Source: Rhipicephalus microplus
Taxonomy: Eukaryota > Arthropoda > Arachnida > Ixodida > Ixodidae
Assembly (NCBI RefSeq): GCF_043290135.1
Contig: NC_134707.1
Span: 83,222,447-83,286,446 of the forward strand
Direction: 5' to 3'
Length of the DNA: 64,000 nucleotides
Under the pieces are notes generated by a model. The model worked only from the letters and a program-made list of their open reading frames with translations. It had not been told where the DNA came from and did not search any database. A program made the translations under genes and the position numbers. The stretch's first letter is position 1, and each line of letters opens with the position of its first letter. Of this stretch, positions 41,570 through 51,664 are shown in pieces.

Positions 41570-43440
41570 TGCTTTGCCTTCCTTGTGCATTAGTGCATAC
41601 ATATGGTTTTTTGCCTATCCTAAGTTTTCACTGCTTTGACGCTTCCTCCGTTCTTGAGAGCGTGTTCAATTCTCTCCATGTTATACCTACTTACATCGCA
41701 CACCTTATTCCTATTAATCAAGTTCGAAAACTCTACGAACTCTATTTTGTCTGTTGTGCTTGAGGCTTTCATGCTTTGACGCTTTTTAATGTGAGTCTTC
41801 GTTTCCTGGGACAGCTTGCAAGTGTCCTGTCTAATTACAGTACATCCAACTTTCAATGCACACTCTGTAATGATACTTGTCGGAGTATCATTCATTGCGT
41901 CAACGCTAAAGCTGGTTGTTTCTGTAAGAGCCGAGTACCTGTTCTGAGGTGAGACTGAATTCTTGTACTTTCCCTCTCAGTGCTAGCTCCTTGATTGGCT
42001 TCTTGCGTATCAGTTTCTGTCGTTCCTTCTTCAAGTATAGGTGAATTCGAGAGCGTACCATTCTATGGTTACTGCATCGTACCTTGCCAGGTGCTTTTAC
42101 ATCCTGCAGGATGCCATGGTGTGCACTGAGTATAAAGTTTATTTTGTTCTTATTTTCGCCATCATGGTTCCTCCATGTCCACTTAAGGTTCCTTCACTTT
42201 CGGTAGAAGGTATTCAAAATCCGTAAATTATTACGTTCTGTGAATCTCCTACTGCTGCTGTGACCGGGGTTTGCAGGCACTGGAGGTCCGGGAAGATGTT
42301 GTCGAGGCAGGAGGAAGAGAGACTTGATGAGGGTTAATTTACAATATATACAAGGTGAGCTCTCGTACATGACGAGCTCTTTCTTACATGGCAAGCTCCC
42401 GAATCAGGAGTGCCTCTAAGTGGCGCTGCTTCGAATGAGCCGGGTGGCTCATTACAAAGCGTATGTGCTCCCCACATCCCTAGATCAGGGAGCACGTTCA
42501 GATGGTACTGTCCAATCACATATCACACACAATTGGCGAGGGAAACGAGCATGCACGGCCAACGTGAACGTCCAAGATTGCACCGTGATCACTGCAATCC
42601 AAGGTAGCGCCAGTGGGGCTCTTCCTCGTCGTGTGCTGCTGGTCGAGGGGTCCCAAACTCAAAACAGCATACTTCAAAGGGTCCGCCGAACTGCTCGCTT
42701 AATTAGCGGGGCGATTTGCGGTGGCCGCCACGGTCTCTTCCAAGGAAGATGCTGTACTTGTTCTACCCTCTCGAACGGCTTACGGTGTCGTGGCGACGCG
42801 ACGTCTCAGCCTCCGGCTAGGAGGGACAATGCCTGGCGGTCATAGGCAGCCGGCCGGTCGGCTACTTGTTTGAAGATCCAAAGAGCGCCGCTCCCTCGTC
42901 AGCTCGGGCGCCAGTCACAATACTGCCTAGCCTCCAGCCTGTTTCTTCACTAGTTCTGCAATGAAGTTTCCCATCAGTATAGTATACTGTGTTTTTACCT
43001 TACTCATTGCTGATTCCACATCTTCGTATAAGCTTACAACTGACGCGTCATCATGGCTGGACGTAGGCGCATAAGCCTGTGGTGCCACCTTTATCTTGTA
43101 CCTCTTGAGTTTAATTACGATACGTACCACCCTTCCATTGTTGCTATAGTATTCCTCTATGTTGCCAGCTATCTGAGGATAAAGAACCCCACTCCCTGTT
43201 GTCTTCTGTCAGCCAAGCCCCGATAGCAAATGACGTGCCCATTTTGTAGCACTGTATAGGCCTCATATGCCCTCCTAACTTCACTGAGCCCTATTACATC
43301 CCATATAGCGCCCTCTAGCTACTCGAATAGTACAGCTAGACTTGCCTCACAAGATAAGGTTCTAGCGTTAAACATTCCCTTATTCGGGTTCCAATGGCGG
43401 CCTGTCCAGATCCCATGATTCTTAGCACCCTCTGCTGCGT
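41570..43440 (-). pseudogene. RTE copy 2, endonuclease domain, split by an insertion
   Basis: The domain starts near 43380 with NPNKGMFNARTLSCEASLAV and LEGAIWDVIGLSEVRR, continues with VVRIVIKLKRYKIKVAPQAY, APTSSHDD and TQYTILMGNFIAELVKKQAG (42927-43130), where the family has GDFNAKLG, so a metal-binding aspartate and the asparagine of GDFN are changed. After the insert it resumes below 42255 with a C-terminal part containing RVRSRIHLYLK-like sequence. It is non-functional. Confidence 0.75.
42256..42920 (-). mobile_element. Probable solo LTR inserted in the RTE LINE
   Basis: An interval of about 665 bases without coding motifs interrupts the RTE endonuclease. It has subterminal TGTGAC (42259) and GTCACA (42914-42919) as perfect inverted ends, and TACTGC occurs on both sides (42250-42255 and 42921-42926), consistent with a target duplication. 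On the minus strand it begins TGTGACTGGCGCCCGAGC. The exact ends could shift by up to three bases. No partner LTR or internal region is present, so a solo LTR produced by LTR-LTR recombination is the simplest reading; a non-autonomous element is the alternative. Confidence 0.7.
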
Positions 43441-43676
43441 TGAAAACTTGACCACCGCCATGGCCAGTTGTTTTGCAGCCGCTGGGGACTAGGAGCCGTG
43501 AGGTAATTGACGTATGCATGTAGGATGTAGTGGCCACATAGTGCACCAGGGTGGCCACTCGTTCTCTGGGGAGGGAGTGCGTTACCGGCGGTGGTCACTG
43601 ATGAGGCCGCACCCAGGCCTCTTAATGCAGTTTCATCAGCATGCGGACTTTTTATAAATCCAGTTGGGAAGTGCGT

Positions 43677-43747
43677 GGCACCAGAATTTGAGGCACGGAC
43701 CTTTTGCATGCGAGGCTGATGTTTTAACCATTACGCCATCGGTGCTC
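43677..43747 (-). promoter_or_regulatory. tRNA-like sequence at the 5' side of RTE copy 2
   Basis: The minus strand reads GAGCACCGATGGCGTAATGG, TTAAAACATCAGCCTCGCAT, GCAAAAGGTCCG and GTGCCTCAAATTCTGG. TGGCGTAATGG fits a polymerase III A box; the B box is degraded. It lies about 300 bases upstream of the endonuclease start. It could be the RTE 5' promoter region or a SINE that inserted next to it. Confidence 0.5.
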
Positions 43748-43964
43748 ACCTTAGTTAACTACTATTTCACAACTCCAAGGACACCACTCTTACCGCTAAA
43801 CAACCCTCAGTAAACGAGAAAAGGCGCGAGAAGAGAATTCGAGTAGCGACGTCACTTTGAGGTTCCCGCACCGAACACTATGACGTAAGAAATTTCGAAG
43901 GCATCATCTGGATCCTACGTAGCTTGATATCGATAAAAATGAAAAACATTGTAGCCTGTGGGTG

Positions 43965-44155
43965 CGACATTACAGCGGGAGCTGTTATGAGATCACAACT
44001 CGGGTCACGTGCAGGTTCTGCCACCACCGCTGTCCGTAACCACATCGCGCGAAATTAGAAAACAATGCTAACACCAAAGACACAGTGGGCTCAAACCCGG
44101 GTCCGCTCGGTGCCAGCCCAGTACGTTACCACTGAGCTACGCTGTCTTTTTTGTT
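43965..44155 (-). mobile_element. tRNA-headed SINE (Ruka-like), copy 3, best preserved head
   Basis: On the minus strand the A box region is GCGTAGCTCAGTGGTAACGT and the B box region GACCCGGGTTTGAGCCCAC, both close to consensus. The body contains TTTCTAATTTCGCGCGATGT and ends TTGTGATCTCATAACAGC, TCCCGCTGTAATG. Head and body match copy 2 at 33.67-33.89 kb. Confidence 0.8.
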
Positions 44156-44159
44156 TGTT

Positions 44160-44790
44160 TTTTTGTTTTATTGCCTATTTCGAGACACTGTGTACATGAA
44201 CAATGCCGTAAAGATCGCGAAAACAAGTTATGGCCATCCTACCGAATAGACACTAGCTTTGAAATTCCTTGAGAGTTGTCAATAGCTCCACCCTCGACAA
44301 CCACTCAGGAACAGACTCCAGTGTTTTCGTAAGTTCCACAAATTTCACCATGCACTCTCGAAAGTACATTCTTTCGGATCGTGCATCTGAATCACAGTGA
44401 TGTCCTGCCATACGGGCCCGCCATAAACAGTGGAGGCCTGTTAACATTATTAGGTCAAATGGCAAACCAGCCTCACTTTCAACCAGCACAAATCTGATAC
44501 CGTAAGGTTGTAGCGGGAATTCCTTTTTGATGGTCCTCTGCAATACATCGCAAAAATACACTCCCTTCCAGCAATGCAAAAAAAACGCGGTAAATAGTTT
44601 GTCTTTTTACAAATGAAACAGTCTGACCCCCAAGGTAAAAAGACACACCACTCTTCTAGAAATACTTTGACGTGCAAAGAGCCGGTGTGAAGCCTAAAAG
44701 AAAAGGTTTTGTGGCAGGAGCCACTTGCATTATTTTAACCCTTTTTAGCACGTCCTGTCATTGACCTCCACGGTATATGGCCCTCTAAAT
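44160..44790 (-). mobile_element. Tx1/L1-like LINE 3' fragment
   Basis: Minus-strand frames give KVFLEEWCVFLPWGSDCFIC and KKTNYLPRFFC (44450-44677), then LQRTIKKEFPLQPYGIRFVL, LIMLTGLHCLWRARMAGHHC and ARSERMYFRECM (44253-44579). A CxxC then a cysteine-rich tail after an FLPWG block, followed by an LxxLHxLWRxRM segment, is the C-terminal zinc region of a Tx1/L1-like LINE. It differs from the copy at 1-4440. A frameshift separates the parts; the upstream RT is absent. Confidence 0.7.
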
Positions 44791-44879
44791 TGGAACGGGT
44801 GAAATTGTATGACAAACATCTTTGTACAGCTTTTTGCGTGACACTGATAATAAGTACTCATTGAAAAATCTGACAGACA

Positions 44880-45287
44880 AAAATTCGGTAGATCCCACGT
44901 ACCTGGGAATAGACGTTACGCGAAGCATGCGGAGAGAAGGTGACCGTGTTGCAATTTTTTTATTGAGTGACACGTCATAAAATGACGCTAAATATACGTA
45001 CAAATGTTGCATGCAAACACATATGTTGAAGAGTTGCAGATGTTTATATAACCAGTTGTTAGCAAATGCGCAACCATGCCAACTGGAACATGCGTGTTAG
45101 CAACACCAGAAACTGATATGACGCGCTGATGCTCGCCAGGATGCTCGTCCTGGACACTGCTACATAAATCAACTTCAGCGCATGGCAACTAACCACAATT
45201 GACGTTAAACTGACGTGGCGGCTGTATCAATGGAGTGCATATGTAATGTTTATAAAATTGGGTTAGCAGCGCTGCAACCACTATTGT
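44880..45287 (-). repeat. Unclassified ~410-bp interspersed repeat, copy 2 (inverted)
   Basis: Inverted relative of 36868-37275. The order of shared blocks is collinear once reversed, from GATCCCACGTACCTGGGAAT near 44891 to ATGTAATGTTTATAAAATTG near 45241. Identity is moderate, with small indels. Confidence 0.8.
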
Positions 45288-45289
45288 AA

Positions 45290-46640
45290 TTTCATGATTC
45301 GGCTCTTCGGTGACTGCCTGTGCCACGTTCACATGTTTATCACTTCTAGTGCTTCGCTACCTACTGCAAGCACTGTTTTCTTCCAAGACGGCTGCAGCTT
45401 GCTTTACTTGAATTGTCTAACGTTATTAATAATTTATAATTTGGTACACAACTAAATTCGCAGGTGAAGTTTTGCAGCACATGCGATTTCGTAATATTTA
45501 GTTCATTCCCAGTTACTTATTTTTGTGTTTTGCAACAATGTGGCTCTAAACTCAAGCTAAGTTCTAATCCCAGTGCACTTGATCAGTACTCTTCAAATGG
45601 CTACGTGATATCTAACATCGTAATGGCCTTTTTGGAAACCACTAGATTTAAAGGGCCCATAAACCACCCAGAGGTCGAAAGTCAGTTGTTGTGAGGGCAC
45701 GAGTGTACGACGAACACGGAGCTGTGAGTATTTTTCAAAACGATGCAGTATAATAGCGGAGTTCAACGCGTTTTATTATCGAAACCGTCACGACCACACC
45801 TTTCGCTCTTTCCTGCGCTTTCCTCCGCTGGTATTCTTTCCCATGCCACTTTGCCCTCTCGCCGAGCGTCCCTTTCAATCTCGCGTTGCGTACGTCATCA
45901 CCGACGCACTGCTTGAAACACCGTCTAGTTCCGGTTGCTGCGACTGCAACCGTCGATTCCGTCAGTTGCGTGCTTGTTGGCAAACCGTGGTTGCCGTAGT
46001 CATGCCGGTATGTAACCTGCGTTGTGTGCATGCCTTTAAAGGATTTTCAACGCGATGGACCCGTACTGGGGCACGCCGTGCCCCGCAAGTGTTTGTTACA
46101 CGCATGCAGGCAACACGACGAACAAGAAGCAGTGCAGACAGCTGCTTTCAGACTGAACAGAAGTCGTAGGCTCTTGCTCGACAGCATATTTGGCATATTT
46201 GGCTTGGCGCAGCGGAGATGTGGCACGGCGCGTCACGCGGAGGCTTGAAAGCATAGAGTTTCGCACAATCATACCTAGAAGAAAATCTAGCGCTAGTGAG
46301 CTGCTGGATGCAAGGGAACAACGGGATACGTGAGCTTCTAACTTGACTCGGATTTGTATACCTGGAAGATGCGTCTGGCTCCACGTTGAAATGATTCATT
46401 TTTTACTAAAATGTATGTAATAAGCTATTTATTTTTGTCATTGCACAAAAACGTGTTGTATTAAACACTAAAACCTTCTGCGTTGATGTAAAATTTTACG
46501 AAGCATGATAAGTAACCAGTGGCTGCTAAACATGGCAGGCAAACGACAAAGCGAGAGTTCCCTCCGCCACGTTCAAGTCACGTTTTTCTTTCCTTCACCG
46601 TTTACTCGTGCCATCAAGGTAAGTGTATTTTCATTTTATA
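45290..46640. other. Left flank of the complete Gypsy element, no gene identified
   Basis: Frames on both strands reach 60-108 codons but none shows a known domain. The plus-strand frame 46024-46248 has a basic RLNRSRRLLLDSIFGIFGLA segment with an even codon pattern, and cannot be excluded as part of a degraded DNA transposon or host exon. Confidence 0.4.
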
Positions 46641-46644
46641 ATAT
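46641..46644. other. Target-site duplication ATAT, left
   Basis: ATAT directly precedes the LTR start at 46645 and is matched by ATAT at 51793-51796. Confidence 0.85.
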
Positions 46645-46772
46645 TGTTACGGTGCGATGGATGCCTTTATTTACAGGAGATGATCAATGCGAGAGTCCAG
46701 GGATATGGCTGATCACTGCTCGTGCCCACCTCGTTCTCCTCTTCTTCCACGCGCATCCTCAGTATCGTAGCA
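46645..46772 (-). repeat. 3' LTR of the complete Gypsy element (128 bp)
   Basis: On the minus strand it starts TGCTACGATACTGAGG and ends CCGTAACA, the TG...CA pattern. It contains AATAAA (plus-strand TTTATT at 46666-46671), a polyadenylation signal candidate. It is identical to the other LTR except at 46710. Confidence 0.96.
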
Positions 46773-46786
46773 ATTCCCCCTTTGCA
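46773..46786 (-). promoter_or_regulatory. Polypurine tract of the complete Gypsy element
   Basis: The minus strand reads GCAAAGGGGGAAT directly before the 3' LTR. This is the expected primer for plus-strand synthesis. Confidence 0.88.
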
Positions 46787-46806
46787 GACGATGCCCACCG
46801 GGCGAG

Positions 46807-49800
46807 TTAGGCTTCGTTGCGATGATGATAGCGTTTTAAACGGGCAACATGAACGACGTTGGTCTTGCTTGAGCGGCGGCCAGTTGACAACAGCTGAGAT
46901 ATCACGTACGTGACATCGCTTAGACGTTCCAAGACAACAAACGGACCGGTGTAGTTGGCCAGAAACTTTTGGCAGAGGCCGCGCTTGCGAAGCGGCGTCC
47001 AAAGCCACACCAAATCCCCTTTCTCAAACCATACGTGCCGGTGACTTCTGTCGTAACGGTTTTTGGAGCGTTTCTGTGAGACGAAAGTTCGAAGACAGGC
47101 GATGCGCCGGGCCTCTTCTGCGCGGCAAATGGTTTCGGCGAGAGTAGGTTGATCAGTCTCGGAAAAAGGAAGAATAGTGTCAAGAGCTGTGCGGGGTTGG
47201 CGTGCGTAGAGCAGATAAAATGGACTGTATCTCGTTGTTTCGTGCTGTGCAGTGTTGTAGGCGAAAGTTATAAATGGCAAAATCGCGTCCCATGTTTTGT
47301 GTCCAGAATCAACATACATGGAAATCATGTTGACGAGAGTCCTATTTGTTCGTTCCGTCAAACCATTAGCCTGCGGGTGATACGGGGTAGTGTGACGAAA
47401 ATGGCACGAAGCAAGACGAAGGAGGTCCTCAACTACATCGGCAACAAATTGCCGCCCGCGATCACTGATGATGACACGGGGGGATCCATGGCGTAATATA
47501 ACGTGTGACAGCATGAACTGTGAAACTTGAGTGGCCGTTGCCGCAGGAATCGCCGCAGTTTCGGCGTAACGTGTGAGGTGGTCAACGCCCACAATAATCC
47601 ATCGGTTGCCGTTCGTTGATCGCGGAAAAGGGCCGAGCAGGTCGACGCCTACGACGTCAAATGGTGAACTCGGGGGTGCTATGGGATGAAGTAGTCCGGC
47701 TGGCGGAGTTGTAGGACGCTTGTGGCGTTGACATTGCTCACAGCTCGCAACGTATGCAGTCACACTTTTACGCATCTTCGGCCAGAAGAAGCGTTCTTGC
47801 GTGCGATAAAATGTCCTAGAAAAACCCATATGGCCAGATGTTGGGTCGTCGTGCATTGCTCGAAGTACGTGTTGTCGAAGACTTGTAGGCACAACTACAA
47901 GTAGGCGAGGGCCTACGCCGGAATAATTCTTTTTGTAGAGAACGCCATCCTTTACGACGAAACCACGTTGACCGTTCGTTCCGGAAATAAAGAAAGAAGC
48001 GAGACTGTTGTCATTGCGTTGCTCTGCTCGAAAAGTTGTTAGGTCGGGGAACGGAGTATCTACTACAGCCAAATATTCATCAAAGTTGTCAGCGTCACAC
48101 TCGGTTGTCGGAAGGGGAAGTCGTGAAAGGCAATCAGCGTCGGCATGACGACGACCGCTCTTGTAGCAGACTTCAAAGTCGTGTTCTTGCAATCGTAATG
48201 CCCAACGAGCAAGACGACCAGATGGGTCCCGTAGTCCAGTGAGCCAACATAAAGAATGGTGGTCCGTGACAATCGAGAAGCGGCGGCCATAGATATAAGG
48301 GCGAAACTTGTGCACGGCGAATATGACCGCGAGACATTCCTGCTCTGTGACAGTATAGTTTCGCTCCGGCTTACTTAAACAGCGACTGGCATAGGCAACG
48401 ACGTGTTCAGCAGCTCCATGGCGTTGGACCAATACGGCGCCAATACCTACACCACTGGCGTCGGTATGAACTTCTGTGGCAGCAGATGGGTTATAGTGGC
48501 GAAGTACGGGCCCTGACGTAAGAGCAAACTTGAGTTGCGAAAAAGACGACTCGCATTCCGCTGACCACCGAAAAGGAGCGTTCTTGTTGAGTAGGGACGT
48601 CAAAGGGTAAGCGAGGTCGGCGAACCTGGGCACGAAGCGACGGAAGTACGAGCATAGGCCCAAAAAGCTTCGCAACTCTCGTACCGACTGAGGTTGTTTG
48701 AAGCTGCTGACTGCTGCGACTTTCTGGGGGTCGGGTCGAACGCCATGCTTGTCCACCAGGTGACCGAGAACGAGAGTCTCGCGGCTGCCAAAGTGACACT
48801 TCTTAGAGTTCAGGGTGAGCTTAGCTCTCTCAAGGCAGGTGAGAACAATGTCTAGACGATGGTTGTGTTCATCGAATGTACGGCCAAATATTATAATGTC
48901 ATCCAGGTAGCAAAGACAAACTTCCCACTTTAGTCCACGTAACACAGAGTCCATGAAGCGCTCAAACGTGGCTGGAGCGTTGCATAGGCCAAACGGCATT
49001 ACATTGAATTCAAATAGACCATCTGGGGTTATGAAGGCCGTTTTCTCTTTGTCATTCGGGTGCATGGGTATTTGCCAATAACCAGATCTCAAATCCACGG
49101 ATGAGAAGTACGATGCCGAATGTAAACAATCGATGACATCATCAATCCTGGGAAGCGGGTAGACATCCTTTTTAGTAACAGAGTTGAGCCGTCTGTAATC
49201 CACGCAGAATCGCCATGTACCATCCTTCTTTCGGACAAGAATCACAGGGGCAGCCCAAGGGCTACACGACTCTTGAATAACCCTTTTCTTTAACATCTCT
49301 TCTACCTGTTGAGTAATGACCTTGCGCTCCGCAGATGAGACACGGTATGGTTTCTGCCGGATAGGGTGAGCGGATCCTGTGTCAATCCCATGGCGAGTAC
49401 GCCACTCGGGTACACTTATTTGCTCTTCTTTCTGCGCAAAGTCAGATATAGTAGCGTGCTTCGCAAGGACTTCGACCAAAGCTTGACGTTTTTCTGATGT
49501 TAGCGATTTGTTTACCATACTCAGAAAGTTGGCTTCTGTATGGTACGTTGCACAAATAGGATCTACTCTCTCGTCACTTAAAGATGCAATGAAACTAGTC
49601 ACATTTTGTTCGAAGCGGGCGAGTCGCATTCCACCGGGTAGCATAACAGGTTCATTTGAATAGTTCGACACCCATAAGGCCGATCGCCCATCACTGATCG
49701 ACAGAACACAATGTGGAATGAGCACATTTTTCTTGGCGCAATTAAGAGGAATGGGCTCCACAAGAACATCAAACTTTCCGGCGTCCGAGGCAGAGGCGTC

Positions 49801-50306
49801 AACGCGTACGGTCTTCATCGAGTTGGGCGGCAAGACAACATCCTCAATGACGGTGATAGATCCTTGACAACACCTAGGATCGTCAGTAAATGCCGATAGC
49901 ATAATCTCGCCAGCACCGCAATCTACAGTAGCCCCGCACTCGCGTAGAAAATCGATGCCCAAGATGATGTCATGGGTGGAGCTGGTCAGGACGGCGAATT
50001 CAGCCTCGAAGACCTTGTCACCCAAAGTGACACTAACAACACACACACCGATCGGGCACAATGTCTCCCCGCTCACTGCACGAAATGATGCACAACTGTC
50101 CCAGCAAAACATCACTTTATGTCCTAGCCGCAATTTGAAGTTAAGACTCATTACTGAAACAGCTGCTCCAGTATCTATCAAAGCCATCGTAGGAAGTCCA
50201 TCAATAAGCACGGGGACCCTATTTTGAGTCATAATAACGGGTGGAGGCATAGGCGGATGTAGTGACAAATGTTCGGCGACCTCACCTCCATTGGCCGCAC
50301 CACCTA
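46807..50306 (-). CDS. pol: Gypsy Pol: protease, reverse transcriptase, RNase H, integrase
   Basis: Open without interruption to TAG/TAA at 46807. Counting from the codon at 50268: aspartic protease ALIDTGAAVSVM (DTG 32-34); RT from about 340 with RFCVDYRRLN, SVDLRSGYWQI, MPFGLCNAPATF and CYLDDIII (YLDD 454-457); RNase H HTDASG (D603), TEQEC (E644), TDHHSL (D669) and DADCLSR; integrase HHCC (H806, H813, C843, C846) and DDE triad D876, D936, E972 with 35 residues between the last two; GPF at 1108-1110 in the GPY/F module. No ATG opens the frame; the codon at 50268 is TTG. Reading is open upstream through CTA GGT GGT to the slippery site, so Pol is expected as a Gag-Pol fusion by -1 frameshifting. 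All catalytic residues are present, so the enzyme may be active. Confidence 0.96.
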
Positions 50307-51551
50307 GTTTCCCGGAGGCGGGGAGGTGACGCGTCGACCAGGAGATGGGGAACGGAACCGGCGTGTTGTGGGGGGCGTCAAGCTTCGCACGGAGGAAGGC
50401 GAGTCGTTGCGTAAATTCCGGTGGAAATTGCGTCCTACATGTGTATCACTGTGGGTCGTTTGCTGGAAACCGTCCCCATCGTACGCGTCCCGCATTGAAC
50501 GCATACCACCGCGCCAGCGGTTTTGTCGAGAAGAAGGTGATGGTCCCTCGTAGTAGCGTTGCTGGGGGCGACGCCTTTGACCACAGAATCGAGCCACATG
50601 TCCACGGAAACCGCAGTTATAGCACACAGGGGCCTCACGCACGTCGCCAAACCTTCCACGAGGCGCCATGTGCCCATGATCGTCCCACGAAGACACCATT
50701 GTAGGTGGTTGGCGGGAGGCGTTCTGGAAACCACGGCGATGATGTAAGTTGTCGGTTGGGGGCTCTGGTGCTCTTGATTGGGGCACATCATATAGCGTGG
50801 CATCAACGGCAGCACACATTGCGTCGTATGGCGGGGAGGTGTTGATAGCAGGTGCTCTCGGCGGGTTGACAGCATCACGTCGTCCAAGTTCTTCGCGTAC
50901 GATTTGCCTGATCATTGAGGCAAGATCACAGGGGGATGTTGGAGGGACGTCGACACTTGCAACGGTGGTGACGTTGGCAAGTCTACCAAATTTGGGAGTG
51001 ATGCGCCTAGCCTTCAGTGTCTCAAACGTGCGGCAGTGTTGTATTACGTCCGCTACAGACGCCAAGGTGTCCTTGCCGATGAGGAAATTGTAGACATCCT
51101 CAGCAACCCCTTTGAGAAGATGCCCTACCTTGTCGTCTTCTTTCATGCGTGGGTCTACAGACTTGCACAATTTCAGGATCTCTTCAATGTACGTTGTGCA
51201 TGTTTCACCGGGGACTTGAGCACGCTGCATCAAAGTTTGCTCAGCGCGCTTCTTCTTCATCAATGGGTCCCCGAAGCAGCTCGCTATTTCTTTCTCAAAC
51301 GCTTCCCAGGTCATTATTGTTTCTTCGTGGTTTTCAAACCACACCAACGCCGTCCCTTGAAGAAACAATCCGACGTTGGACAACCGGGAGGCCGCATCCC
51401 AACAGTTGTATTTACTCACACGGTTGAAGTGTTTCAGCCATTCGTCAACGTCTTCTCCGACCCTCCCTGAGAAGCTCCGTGGTACCATGTGCCGGGGCCA
51501 CGCAGCGCCAGACGAAGAGTGCGTGGTGTCGCCGTCAGCAATCGGATCCAT
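50304..51551 (-). CDS. gag: Gypsy Gag, capsid and nucleocapsid
   Basis: Intact frame of 415 codons ending in TAG (50304-50306). Residues about 55-160 form the retrotransposon capsid region (NVGLFLQGTALVWFENHEET, then WEAFEKEIASCFGDP and EETCTTYIEEILKL-like sequence). A single CCHC zinc knuckle CYNCGFRGHVARFC lies at 310-323 (C310, C313, H318, C323), for RNA packaging. The C terminus is Arg/Ser/Pro-rich (RRFRSPSPGRRVTSPPPGN). It would assemble the virus-like particle. The ATG at 51551 lies 114 bases after the 5' LTR and its primer site, and is the first in this frame. Length is normal for the family. The last codons contain the frameshift site. Confidence 0.95.
   Translation of the reverse strand: MDPIADGDTTHSSSGAAWPRHMVPRSFSGRVGEDVDEWLKHFNRVSKYNCWDAASRLSNVGLFLQGTALVWFENHEETIMTWEAFEKEIASCFGDPLMKKKRAEQTLMQRAQVPGETCTTYIEEILKLCKSVDPRMKEDDKVGHLLKGVAEDVYNFLIGKDTLASVADVIQHCRTFETLKARRITPKFGRLANVTTVASVDVPPTSPCDLASMIRQIVREELGRRDAVNPPRAPAINTSPPYDAMCAAVDATLYDVPQSRAPEPPTDNLHHRRGFQNASRQPPTMVSSWDDHGHMAPRGRFGDVREAPVCYNCGFRGHVARFCGQRRRPQQRYYEGPSPSSRQNRWRGGMRSMRDAYDGDGFQQTTHSDTHVGRNFHRNLRNDSPSSVRSLTPPTTRRFRSPSPGRRVTSPPPGN
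50307..50313 (-). promoter_or_regulatory. -1 ribosomal frameshift heptamer GGGAAAC at the gag stop
   Basis: In the gag frame the minus strand reads CCG GGA AAC TAG, so the heptamer is G_GGA_AAC, a canonical X_XXY_YYZ slippery sequence. A -1 slip re-pairs on GGG and AAA and continues CTA GGT GGT GCG, which is exactly the open pol frame. The stop follows the heptamer with no spacer. A GGAGG (plus 50285-50289) and a CCTCC (plus 50243-50247) downstream could pair as part of a stimulatory stem, but that is weak. Confidence 0.88.
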
Positions 51552-51641
51552 AGAGAGCGGTGGTAGACCAGCCAGTCGGCGGCTTCGGCGTAGTTCTTGA
51601 GGTAGCGCTTCCGTGATCGTTGGACTTGGATCGCTCCGCTG

Positions 51642-51660
51642 TACCCCGCACCTTCCACCA
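51642..51660 (-). promoter_or_regulatory. Primer binding site candidate of the complete Gypsy element
   Basis: Four bases after the 5' LTR (AGAT), the minus strand reads TGGTGGAAGGTGCGGGGTA. It starts with TGG, complementary to the tRNA 3' CCA, and the rest would pair with a tRNA ending CCCGCACCTTCCACCA. Which tRNA this is cannot be decided from the sequence alone. Confidence 0.75.
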
Positions 51661-51664
51661 ATCT

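Larger units (their letters stand above)
39935..43750 (-). mobile_element. RTE-type LINE, long copy 2, interrupted by an LTR-like insertion
   Basis: From 5' to 3' on the minus strand: a tRNA-like sequence (43677-43747), an endonuclease (43440-42921 and 42255-41570), RT (41560-40464) and the C-terminal region (40299-40057), ending in a short ATGATGATG tail near 39935. RT motifs parallel those of copy 1 at 31.8-33.5 kb. Apart from the insert at 42256-42920 the element is about 3.1 kb, close to full length for RTE. Stops and frameshifts are frequent, and the catalytic box reads FTDG. Confidence 0.85.

Noticed and set aside
45290..46640. Host exons or a DNA transposase next to the complete Gypsy element
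   Set aside because: Frames up to 108 codons exist but no known motif or splice structure supports them.
50266..50268. TTG as an independent start codon of pol
   Set aside because: The frame is open further upstream to the slippery heptamer, so a Gag-Pol fusion explains the missing ATG better.
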